Made by a program: the position numbers and the translations under genes. A stretch of DNA of 21,959 bases from Apostichopus californicus (lineage: Eukaryota > Echinodermata > Holothuroidea > Aspidochirotida > Stichopodidae), in assembly GCA_020650975.1 (NCBI GenBank), contig JAIPMN010003329.1, positions 1 through 21,959 on the forward strand, written 5' to 3'. Shown here one piece after another: positions 1 to 10,600 of the stretch (position 1 is its first letter; the number at the start of each line of letters is the position of its first letter). Under the pieces are notes generated by a model that did no database searches, had not been told where the DNA came from, and saw only the letters and a list, made by a program, of their open reading frames with translations.

Positions 1-1087
1 CCCCCCCCCCCCCAGAAAAAAAAGAAGGACAATAATCCAGACTGCCGGTGGTGGCAGATAGGAATCAAAACGGCCTATTGGACTTCCAGTTATTATATGA
101 AATGTCTGTAAGGGTCTATTGTCATATACTGTATACATAAATTGGCAGATTACATGATTGCAACGGTTGCTTCATCTAAACTGACTCTGCGCCGGTCATT
201 CTGTATAATACACGAATCAGAGTTTCACATTACCATGCATGGACTCGTGAACTTTCTAGAATTCTGGAAATGTTTGCCCTATATTTGCTCCCTCCCCCTA
301 CCCCCGGTAAAAAAAATAATATAACCCTGCCATGCATTGTAGGGTACACTAGTGCTATATATAGTCAAATTAATATTTGTATCAACTGTTCATCTTAATT
401 GCAGAGGGTGGGGAATACAGGAGCTCAGGAGATGTGTGTGCCCATTTACACTATCCTTTTACGAGATTAACATTTAGGTCCGGTAATCAAATAGACCATT
501 GGTGTAGCTTTAATTACATTATGCGGGGAGAGTCTTCGGTAGATTCTGAGGGCAAAAAAAAAAGGCACCCCTCCCCCTCCTACACCACGTACCGTTCCGT
601 ATATATTCGGTCAACCTATATATATTAACCGACGAAAGTTAAAATTTAACAATTTTAAATATGACTTTAAGCTGTGCTTTCAGTGATGAATACTTCCGTC
701 GATATCCTCGTACCTTTGTATCTTATTTATTTCATTTTTATAAGAAACAATTTGCATCCAACATTTTCATGATGGGAAATGTTGGTATAGGAAATGTTCA
801 CACAACGTCCGTGGTATGATGGAAACACAAAAACAGTTATTCCGTCAACTCAAAAGTGACGCTCACTGGAACAAGAGAACGAAAACTTAATTATTAACTG
901 ACTGAAACCACCGACAACTGTAGCTATTGTATATGACTCTTAAAGAAATGACTTCCTGTTAACAATAATTGATATTTAACAAACATATTATTTTTCAGAT
1001 TTGAATATCATAGAATCCCGACCACTATAGATGCTCGCACTGCAGACCTATTCGAAATTGAATAGCGTAAAGCGGTACTTGCCTGTG
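1..1087. other. Upstream non-coding region
   Basis: No coding exon is convincing here. The stretch opens with a run of 13 C and is AT-rich, with short C-rich runs near 288-305 and 568-582. The only clear structure is the heat-shock-element cluster and TATA box at 249-364, listed separately. Short open frames such as the one ending at 628 show no recognisable protein pattern and look like chance. Confidence 0.6.
249..364 (+). promoter_or_regulatory. Distal HSE cluster with TATA box
   Basis: Positions 249-261 read GAActTTCtaGAA, a perfect three-unit heat shock element of alternating GAA/TTC modules with 2-nt spacers. A further TTCtgGAA pair abuts it at 262-269. About 90 bp downstream is a strong TATA-like CTATATATAG (355-364). 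The same HSE-to-TATA spacing occurs in the proximal Hsp40 promoter. HSEs bind HSF trimers. This could be a distal enhancer or alternative promoter of the Hsp40 gene, or the promoter of an unseen transcript. No first exon was found immediately downstream. The HSE works in either direction, so a gene to the left of the window is also possible. Confidence 0.5.
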
Positions 1088-1305
1088 ATTGGTCCATTTT
1101 ATGCAAAGGTATGTCGTCACTACTATTTATGTTGACACAGTACAGTGCGTGTAGAGTAATTTCGCGAACTTTCTATGTACATTCTGGTTGGTACTAGACG
1201 TACGTGACGAAGTCATCCAAGAATATGTTTACGTAAATTTCCTCTAATTCACCCTATGGGGTGTTATATTAACCGTCAGGAAACTATTCACCCGGCAGAT
1301 TCATT
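1088..1305 (+). promoter_or_regulatory. Heat-inducible core promoter of the DNAJB gene
   Basis: In order: an inverted CCAAT box (ATTGG, 1088-1092), a perfect three-unit heat shock element TTCgcGAActTTC (1161-1173), and a TATA-like TATATTAA (1265-1272). Transcription probably starts around 1290-1305, where TCATTAC at 1301 resembles an initiator. Cytosolic Hsp40 genes are classic HSF1 targets, so an HSE about 90 bp upstream of the TATA box fits. The start point itself is inferred and not visible directly. Confidence 0.7.
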
Positions 1306-1646
1306 ACAGTTCGCGATCAAGAACGCATCAACGTTTCGCAGTCCAGAAAATTAAGCTTTGTTTCTCGAGAAACAAGGTAGGCTTTACATTAAAACCTGAC
1401 CTAACGTTACGATATTTTCAACTCCATAGCATAAACAGCTTGTTTCTGCATTATCATACCGTACTACTACTAGCATTTCACTCACCTTGTTCCTCAGTGA
1501 ACCTCGATCCATTGAAATTCGTCACCGAGTGTGTCGCGGAATAAGTCATTTTCATTCTTAGAGCTTACGTTTTACTACATTGCGTTTGTTGCCCTTCATC
1601 CGGCACTAAACTGACTGCAAACTCTTCTCACCCATTTAATTTTCAG
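1295..1646 (+). other. Probable 5' UTR exon and first intron of the DNAJB gene
   Basis: A donor AAG|GTAGGC lies at 1376/1377, and an acceptor TTTTCAG|AATC lies at 1646/1647, just upstream of the start codon. Splicing them removes 270 nt and joins a leader of roughly 70-80 nt to the coding exon. The leader has no upstream ATG. The 5' edge (about 1295-1303) depends on the inferred TATA box. An unspliced leader is the alternative. Confidence 0.5.
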
Positions 1647-1690
1647 AATCAGAAAAGTTGCCAACAGAATCAATCCAGATGCCTATTAAG

Positions 1691-4600
1691 ATGGGAAGAG
1701 ATTTCTACAGTGTTTTAGGCATCAGCCGAGATGCCTCGGAAGATGAGATCAAAAAGGCCTATCGAAAGATGGCGTTGAAATTCCATCCGGACAAAAATAA
1801 GTCGAAAGAAGCGGAAGAAAAGTTCAAAGATGTCTCGGAGGCTTACGAAGTGTTGAGCGATAAAAAGAAGAAAGAAATTTATGATCAGTATGGAGAGGAT
1901 GGACTCAAAGGTGGAGTACCTGGGGCAGGAGGAGGAGGACCTGGCGAGTCATTTTCATGGACCTACCATGGTGATCCACGGACAACGTTCGCCAGTTTCT
2001 TCGGTGGTGCGGATCCATTTGAATCCTTCTTCAATATGGGGCACGGCGGAAGGCCGACCATGTTTGGAGCAGAGAGCATGGAAGTAGACGATGAAGACAT
2101 GTTTCCTCAAATGCATGGCTTTCATCATGGTTTCCCAAACTCAAGAGTGATGCGTAAGAAAATAGATCCACCAATTCACCACGATCTCAAAGTTTCCATG
2201 GAGGACATTTTCCATGGTTGTACAAAGAAAATGAAAATATCGAGAAGGGTGCTAAATCCAGATGGCCGTTCCACGAGGAAAGAGGAGAAAGTGCTAGAGA
2301 TAAACGTGAAACAAGGTTGGAAAGAGGGCACGAAAATAACATTTCCAAAGGAAGGTGACCAGAGCCCAGGCCACGTTCCGGCTGATATTGTGTTCACATT
2401 GAAAGACAAACCACATCCATTGTTTGTGCGGGAGGGAAGTAATTTACTATACAAAGCATCCATCTCGTTAAGAGAGGTAAGTCCGATTCCAGCTTTTTAA
2501 GTAAAACATATGAACACTAACCAGTAGGCTACACATGCTACAGTTTAATGATTATGCCGTAAATTATAGAAGTGATCAAATCGTGAAATTGTAGTTAAGG
2601 CAATTTACTCTCACCATGACAAGATATTTACTGGAAATGTAACTTGCAACACACTCCCTAGAAATGGTCAACTAACTGGGAAAGTATGTTCTGAATTAAG
2701 CCATACCTAAAAATGTTGTTTCATTCATTAGAACCATCCTAAGAATCTGGTGTGAAAGTTGCTTTGCAAAATGAGAAAATGGGAGAAGCTCTTCTTGCAT
2801 TGTCTATGATGTACTGTTTGTACATTACATTACAGTACATTCTATACATCCACAGTATCGAACAGAGACTAAACTGTGTAACTAAAAATATGACTTACAC
2901 CAATTTGTTTACGACAGTTATCAACGTTCGTCCCAATTTATAGTCTGCACAAACAAATGCTTTAAAGGTAAATACTGAAGCAGACTATGTTGTGGTAGGT
3001 CTGACTACACAAATTATTCCCAGAAATTTGTGAGTGTTATTTATCATTGAGCAAAAGTACTTTGTGAAAGTTGACTCAAAGTGCTTCATAAAAGTTGCGG
3101 CATGAGTGACGACTATGTATGAAATATTGTGATTTTCTATCGTATTTGTGGGACCCAGTAGTGTTGAGCATTTATTAAATGTTCACAATGTACAGGTAGT
3201 AAGCAGACCATTGAAAATGTTCACTGGAAGACCGCCTGACATCAGACCTCAAAGTTCAGGATATTTATTGGCTAAATGCCAGGAGAAGAAAAAATGTTGG
3301 CTTTGTTTTTGCCAGTAAAGACGTCATCGTGTATATATGTTGCCTTATTAATGCACCGAGAATGCCAGTGGGAAGTTGATTTTTTTTCATGGAATATTGC
3401 ATACAAAATTTGCTAGAATATTGAAATTCCTAGAAAATCTACTGTAAAATCTAGCCTAAAGTACCTGTAGTACTGCAGCATGTGAATCAAATTGACAGTA
3501 TATATACTGTATGTATACTGTACATGTACAGTACTTAACCTTAAAAGTGTATGGTGCACTGTTAAATGCATGCACAACACTTTTCAAGTTCACAGGTCAA
3601 CATTTAATTTGCAATTAATCTAGGCAGAACAAATCACAAAATCAGTTATAAATTTGTAAATTATGTACAGTGTTTTGAATAATTAAAATACAAGCTACTT
3701 GTTGAACTTGCCAAACTTTACTAACTTGTGAAGTGCTAAATCATTTGCTGTAAATTCATTGCCAATCAATATTTAAATTAAATAATAAAATTGATGCTCA
3801 ATTTTGTCAAGTATATACTGTACTACAGGTACAGTAAGTTTGCTTGTAAGTCCTTCAATCACAGCCTTTCTTAGCCACTAAATGTTAAACAGTTAGTGGG
3901 GAGGGAGGGGGGGATGGGAGGGGAAGGTTAATAACCTATATACAAATACACCCACTGTTTGTACCTTTTAAAGTAGTCTATCTGTGGTTAGCTTTAATTA
4001 CCACCATGAACTATTTATCAGATTCAATCAAACTTTATTTGAGTGGAATGAGGCTGAAGATTCTGTCTATCTCTAGTCTCTTTAAGTACAAATTTTCTTC
4101 CTTGCAAAAAACTGAAAGCCACCATTGCCTTTAGAAGACCTTTTATATTAACATCTAATGACTTAGCAACTTGATACCATATTCAACTAGAGGGATGCAA
4201 AGAAGACTGTTGGCTACAGTAGTTATGTGGTTACACAGTAGGCCGGTTACGTGAACTGTTGGCTAGTTATATGGTTGCGCCAGCAACACTGATTGGTTAA
4301 TTATTTGGTTATGCCTGGCGACATGAACTGTTGGCTAGTTATGTGGTTATACCGGACAGTATAAACTGTTGGCTAGTTATGTGGTTATACCGGTTATATG
4401 AATGTCTGGTAGATGATCTTGGCAAATTTTTGATCAAAGTTTCTTTTTGGCATGTACTCTAGTTGGTATGTCGATACTTTCCATGTCAGCAAGCAGTGTA
4501 CTGGTTAATTTATTCATTTATTCGAGCCCTATAGAGACTTCACGAATTATTCCGATATTAATTGATACTGTGTGTCACCTCTGGTTTGTGACCGAAAGTT

Positions 4601-7600
4601 GACAGGTTGCTCTCCAGTTTCCGTGTCCGGGGCAATTCATAAAATTCCGACTACTTAGAACTGAGCTTTCATTTCTAGATGGCCTAAATCTGAACAGGCT
4701 CGAATAGTTGCTGCGTGTGTCATGTGTAATGGTTGGGAAGCTTGTAACAAAGCCCGGAAGCCGGTGTATGATAACGTCACACTGAAAAGTACCAACTGTA
4801 GTGTATAACAGTGTATATATTCCTGTACAAATGCACAGTTCTGTGTAAGTTGAGGCTGTTGACTTGTGTTTGAAATATTCAACCATTCAGACGAACCACT
4901 GATGCATTTTGTGGTCAGCCAAATTTAATTTGCAGTACTGCAAGACATTTACTTACTACTGGATGTAGATAGGAAGACTGTAACTGATCATGCAAACTAT
5001 AGTACAGTCAGCATCGTGTTAGTACTGTATAGTAATGTATAGGTCATTCCCATTGAAGATTGGCAGATTCCTTTCTCAAAGTTCTGTGAGTCAGTTCTGT
5101 GAGTCAGTTCTGTGAGTCAAGAGTTGGTCTGTAAAGGCAGGATAGACAATCCAAAAATAAGTATTACATATACTGCACAAGTGCACAACTAGAAACAATA
5201 TCTGTTTGAATACAGTACAGTACTTATATCTCTTGTACCATTGTGATATATGCTGCACATTAGCTATGACTACATAGTTAGTTTCACTTCCTGAATGGGA
5301 AAATTGTTGGCAGTGATGTTTGAGTTCGGGCCCAAAGACTGTACATGTACAATTCTCTTTGCCAACTTGCCATTGTTATAAATACTGCAAAGGGTTTTCC
5401 CAGTAAATGTTATTTTCTTCCATACTATAGTATTGTTCATGAACTCGGTTTCTTTATTTATGGTTGGCACATTTTTCCCCTCTTTTATTAATTACTTGAT
5501 GATGGCAAGTGTGCCATACCCCACTAAAGTTAAAAACAAATTTATATGGAAAAGGAAATGTACAGAAGAAGCCTACAGTATGTGTGCAAGACTGTGCATT
5601 TGTGTATAAATCCCCAGCATTGAAACTTGATGCTCTATTCTACATTAAACTTGCCACGATCTTTTCAAGTATATATAAAATACATGTACATAGAAACACC
5701 GTCTCAAAATGTTACCAATCTTTTGAGCAATCAAATTAGGCAAACACGTCCGGGGTTTCCCCACAGAAAACATACAGCTGTACGGGATACATTTAATATA
5801 CATGTGGGAGTGGGACACGTGTGTATTACATGTGCATTGAATTGAACAAGATTCATTAAAAGAACTCCCCAATCAGGAACAGACAAATTAAGATCACGTC
5901 TGGGTTAGATCGAGCACCGTGTCATTCACTTCACTTCTCTCTTAGAGCTCTCTCTTCATTCAACATGTTGTCCTAGACACCAGCTACAGCTCTTCATACA
6001 TCGGAAGACTTGAGCACTGTCCCCATGGCACCCTGCCCCGGGGAACACACCCCTGACGGTACCGGTTGCGTCTGAGGATAAGTGCGGGGTTGGCCAACAT
6101 GGTTGACTCAACCGGTGGTATTACAGTATTTATTGGTCAGACTGCCACAGGGTCAGTTGATGAGGCTTCCTCTGTATCTGGGACCAAAGCATTGCCGTGT
6201 GTTGGGCAACCTTGCACACTATTCCTAGATATTTCTGGTACCTCTCTCGGTCTGTGGATGAGGCTTCCACTGTATCTGGGGCCAAAGCTGGTGTATGAGT
6301 AGTTTTACTCATTAATGAGTCATTGCAGGGTGTTGGGCAACCTCGCACACTATTCCTGGACACTTCTGGTACCTGTCTGGGAGCGGTCCCCCTGGGCGGA
6401 ACGCCACAGGGTCAGTAGAGGACGGTTCCACTGTATCTAGAGCCAAAGATGGCGTACATTAGAGGTATAGAAAGGAGACAGGAAAAATACAGTATCATAA
6501 TCAGTCAAAAACACCCAAAGCAGTAAGTTTTGGGGTACACCTATTCGGATCTACTTTATAGCAAAATTTGTTTCATTTAGTTTAAATCAAACTCAAAATT
6601 TTAAAAAATGAATGAAATTATAGCCAGTCATAGATGAATTTGTGAAACTGCATGCCTCAAGCAGAGTCTAACAATGTACAGTTAGATGGAAGAAAAAAAA
6701 CTCACAACAAATTGAAACCATTTATTAAATACCATACTGGTGTAGTACAGGTGGAAAGATGTCAATTCTAAGTGCGGTTCACCTTTCTACAGTATTATAG
6801 AGCTTCACAGGGTGTAGGCTACTTTATCAAGACAGTGGGTTTGAATGAATTTTATTTTCAATATTTGTGGGGATGAGGGGAGAGTTGTCCAGGAGTAATT
6901 TTAATAGGGTTTTTTTTGGGGGGGGGGGGCAGTGAGTGGGTGGGAAGTTTTGGGGGGAGGAGAGGGGCAGTGAGTGGGTGGGAAGTTACGGGTCTCGTTT
7001 GACTTGCTTTGCAGTTGGTTCTCATCACATCTTATTTTTGATCACATTTGAAATGAAATCCCTGCACAATCATAATTAATACCAAGTTCCATTACAATTA
7101 TCTACACAATTCAAGAGAATTTAATCTGTTGCTCAGAACTACAGTGTATTTAGGCCTACCTTTAACTTGGTCTCTAGATTTCATTTTGAGCCTGATCTCA
7201 CGCCGGTATCCAAACCTGTTGATAACGGTACTTAGGTTACAAGAGGCCCCTTCATCTGCCATACAGGCCTTAGCCTACCATGAGAATTGTCAAGATGTAT
7301 GGAGTGCTGTACTGTGTGGGGCATTGTGGTTAAGTCAGTGAACTTGTGATCTAAGGATTACAGGTTCCAGCCCTGGCCAGATCATTGCGTTGTGTCCTTG
7401 GGCAAGGCACTTTATCTCCATTGCCTCTCTTCACCCAGGTGTATAAATGGGGACCTGCAAGGTAACTTGTAAATATAGTTGCGTGCGCCGGTTTGTGGCT
7501 GCACCCTATGGGAAGTCCCCTAGGGGGACACGTGGTTGTGGTGCACTATGGTGCCCCAGGAGAGATTGATTGAATTGTGCACACGTTGGTGTGTAGGTGT

Positions 7601-10600
7601 GACAAGTTACCAATGACCAGGGCTAAGTTGTACACGCTTTGATACACAAGCGTCTTAGAACAATTTTCGTTGATTTTAGCGCTATATAAATGTCTTCTGA
7701 TTGATTGATTGATTGATGTACTATATGTATGACAGTCTCTCTTCCCCATGAGCCAGATCCTACATGCGATCATTTACATATATTGTATGTTCAGCTACTG
7801 TACTTCCACTGTTAACAGCTCACTGTAATGTCTGAGAATCAACACTGTATTATATTATTACATAGATACTGTACCTGCCGATTACTGTACAATTCTCTAC
7901 GGTAGTACTACAAAACAAAAGCCACAATTGAGAGCTTCCCGATCCTATAGCCAATTTTCACTCGTAAGGCTGTCTCGTTAAATCGGACGGTTTTCATCGC
8001 TTTAAGAATCTATCGTACGTATGGGGAAAAGAATAGCCTGGTATTATCATATTCTGAGTCAGCTTCAATCGAAAACGGGCAAGCCACATATTTCCCCCTG
8101 AGTATGTAAGCTGGAATTTCTCGGCTTGACACCACACAGTTGTAAGCGGTGTATTTAGAGATTGCTGGAATTCCAACCGGCCTGGATCAGTCTTCGTATT
8201 TGGACATTCCCCTTGCTAAGGGGAACACGACGTCGTGTCTCCTTCTTGGATTCGGTCTGTGTATACATATATATCGTCTTTCCCTAAGTTGCAATGCGTC
8301 TGAAATGCCAGGGTCACGGTGGGTCTCGACTCTCTGCAAAAGTCCACCGATAATGACAGGGGAGCCAACGTCTGTGGAATGATGACGTAGCTCAGCCAGG
8401 CCTTCATTCAGTCTCAGCACTGCGTATCAAATGCGAACACTTTTAAAAGTGACGACTCGCATCTGAGTATAGCCTCCATAGTTACCATATTCCCTTTGTT
8501 CCCTTGGGTGTATAAAAGGAGAATCCAGCTGGCTACTGGAAGAGGAATCCCCTAGTTTTGCTTTAATAATTATACAAACTTATGTCAGCATTTTGCTTAA
8601 AACTGTAAATCGGGCAATCAACGTCTTAAATGTGTACATAACAGATTTGGGATAGTGACTAGCATTGCATTGACTAGCATTGATGTGTCTACTTAAGCAC
8701 ATGAAATAGATGCTTGATATAATCATTTAACAGGCAGGGATGTGCCCAGGATTTCCTGAGGGCCGGGTATACTGATCGCCGTCCTGGGGGAGGGGTCTAA
8801 GGGGGAATTTTGGAAGGTGCTCAGATGCCAAATGCTGGCACTTGTGTAGCTTTTTAAGCACATACACAAGTACTAGTTTCGGTAACAATTTACATTTTTT
8901 TATTTTTTGTCAATTTATGTTGAATATATTGTTAGGAATGTCGGGAGTTTAGATGAAAATAGTGCTGGGCTGGATTCACAATTTTAAAGACAGTGCTGGG
9001 CGGTAATTTTTAGTGCTGGGCGGAGCAGCCCAGAGTGGGCACATCCCTGAACAGGGAATAATTTAAGGGCTCACATTTTGTGTAGCTGTTTTAATTATGT
9101 AAGACTTTTTCAAAGTCATTTCTGATATGCAAAGTACGAAGTGTACTGTAAGTGGTACATGGGATGAATGCTGTACATTTGTATAGTCATCTGCTCATTG
9201 TGCGTAGTATTTTGCTATGCGATACTGGATGAAGGATTTCCTGCACAAAAGCACTGTAGCCTTCCTTTCGATATTATAGTGTAGATTGGACTTTTGAGGT
9301 TCAAAGTTGAAACCTATACCATACAGATAAATATCAACACTTCCACTACATGACAATTTGAAGTCAAATGTCTTTCAAAGCTCTCTTAAATAGTTTGTAA
9401 ACATGTTTTTTTTTTAGGAATAAGAACAAAAAATTGCTCGGTGGATCGGCAGAACTTGTTGAATTGTGACTCGTGTATAAATTTCAGCATCAGGCTGAAT
9501 GTCTGTGTGTTGAGTTAACAGATCTGACATGTGCTGTATGCACAGTAAATTGCGGTATTCATACCACAGAATATTATCACGTACACATGATGCTCAATTG
9601 CTCATGGATAAAGTTAACTGTACTTTACAAAGTAATTAAATCTCTGACTGGAAAGGATAATGATTTAACAGGCTATTGCGCAGGAGAGAAAAAGTAATAA
9701 AGTAGTTATAACAACTGTATAGTTCATATCACACTTCAATAGATTTTGCAGCAGTACAGTGTTGATTCCTTAAATTGTCTGCACCCACACAAAAATTCTG
9801 TGTTTGATGAATCAGCAAATTGATCGATTAATACAGTTTGTAAGTTGCTTCTATAGTTCTTATCTAGATTTAAAATTTCAATATACAGTATACTGTGTAG
9901 TGGAGCATATTGACCTCTGTATTAAAGTGAGTTGCCTAGCTACTACATTTGTACTGTAGGTATTCTGCTGGAGAGAATACAGCACTAGTATATAATTTAT
10001 GTCTTACAACAATTTTTGAATCAAATTAAATTTTATATTGTCACAGTATTATATATCATCTGGAACAGCCTGTACATACTGTACCTGTCGCAACTTCTCT
10101 TGCCATATATTCCAACTCGCACACTTTGTTCCTCCAACAAACTGTATTTAACTGTTCCTAAACCACGCTTGAAGACCTACAGTATGGTTGCAGAAGCTCC
10201 GAATACTCTGGAACAAGTTACCAGATCACATTCGAACATGCTCTAAACTTTCTACATTCAAAAGTCTACTGAAGACCCATCTTTTAACTTGTTCTTTTGT
10301 AAATTAATCTGCTTTCTCTGTAAAGCGCCTTGAGCAGTGACTTTGTCTGCTGATTTAGTTGGCGCTTTATAAGTCTCATTTATTTTTATGATTATTGTTA
10401 TTAATATGGAGATTAAGTTTTGTTTTAAAGACATTGATTACTTGAACACTTTTGTCAGTTCAGTGTTATTTGTATACATACATGTACATATGTACGTATG
10501 TACAGATATTACCCATGGATGGAACCTGGATTGTTACAAGTCAGTGTTCAAGACAATAACAAACAATCTGGGAGTTTTAGTTAAATATGGACAAAGATAT

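Noticed and set aside
1658..2476. Start of the Hsp40 at TTG 1658
   Set aside because: Nuclear animal genes use ATG. ATG 1691 has a good Kozak context and gives the family's standard MGRDFY start.
1691..2500. Processed Hsp40 pseudogene (single-exon J-domain gene ending VSPIPAF)
   Set aside because: The frame runs into a consensus donor and the missing C-terminal 76 residues are found in phase at 11705-11935. A promoter with an HSE precedes it.
7319..7390. Functional tRNA gene
   Set aside because: A and B boxes are present but the cloverleaf is degraded. The unit continues into a SINE body and tail.
7994..8420. Overlapping open frames of 60-77 codons on both strands
   Set aside because: None resembles a known transposon or host protein. 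The openness probably reflects higher GC in this block.
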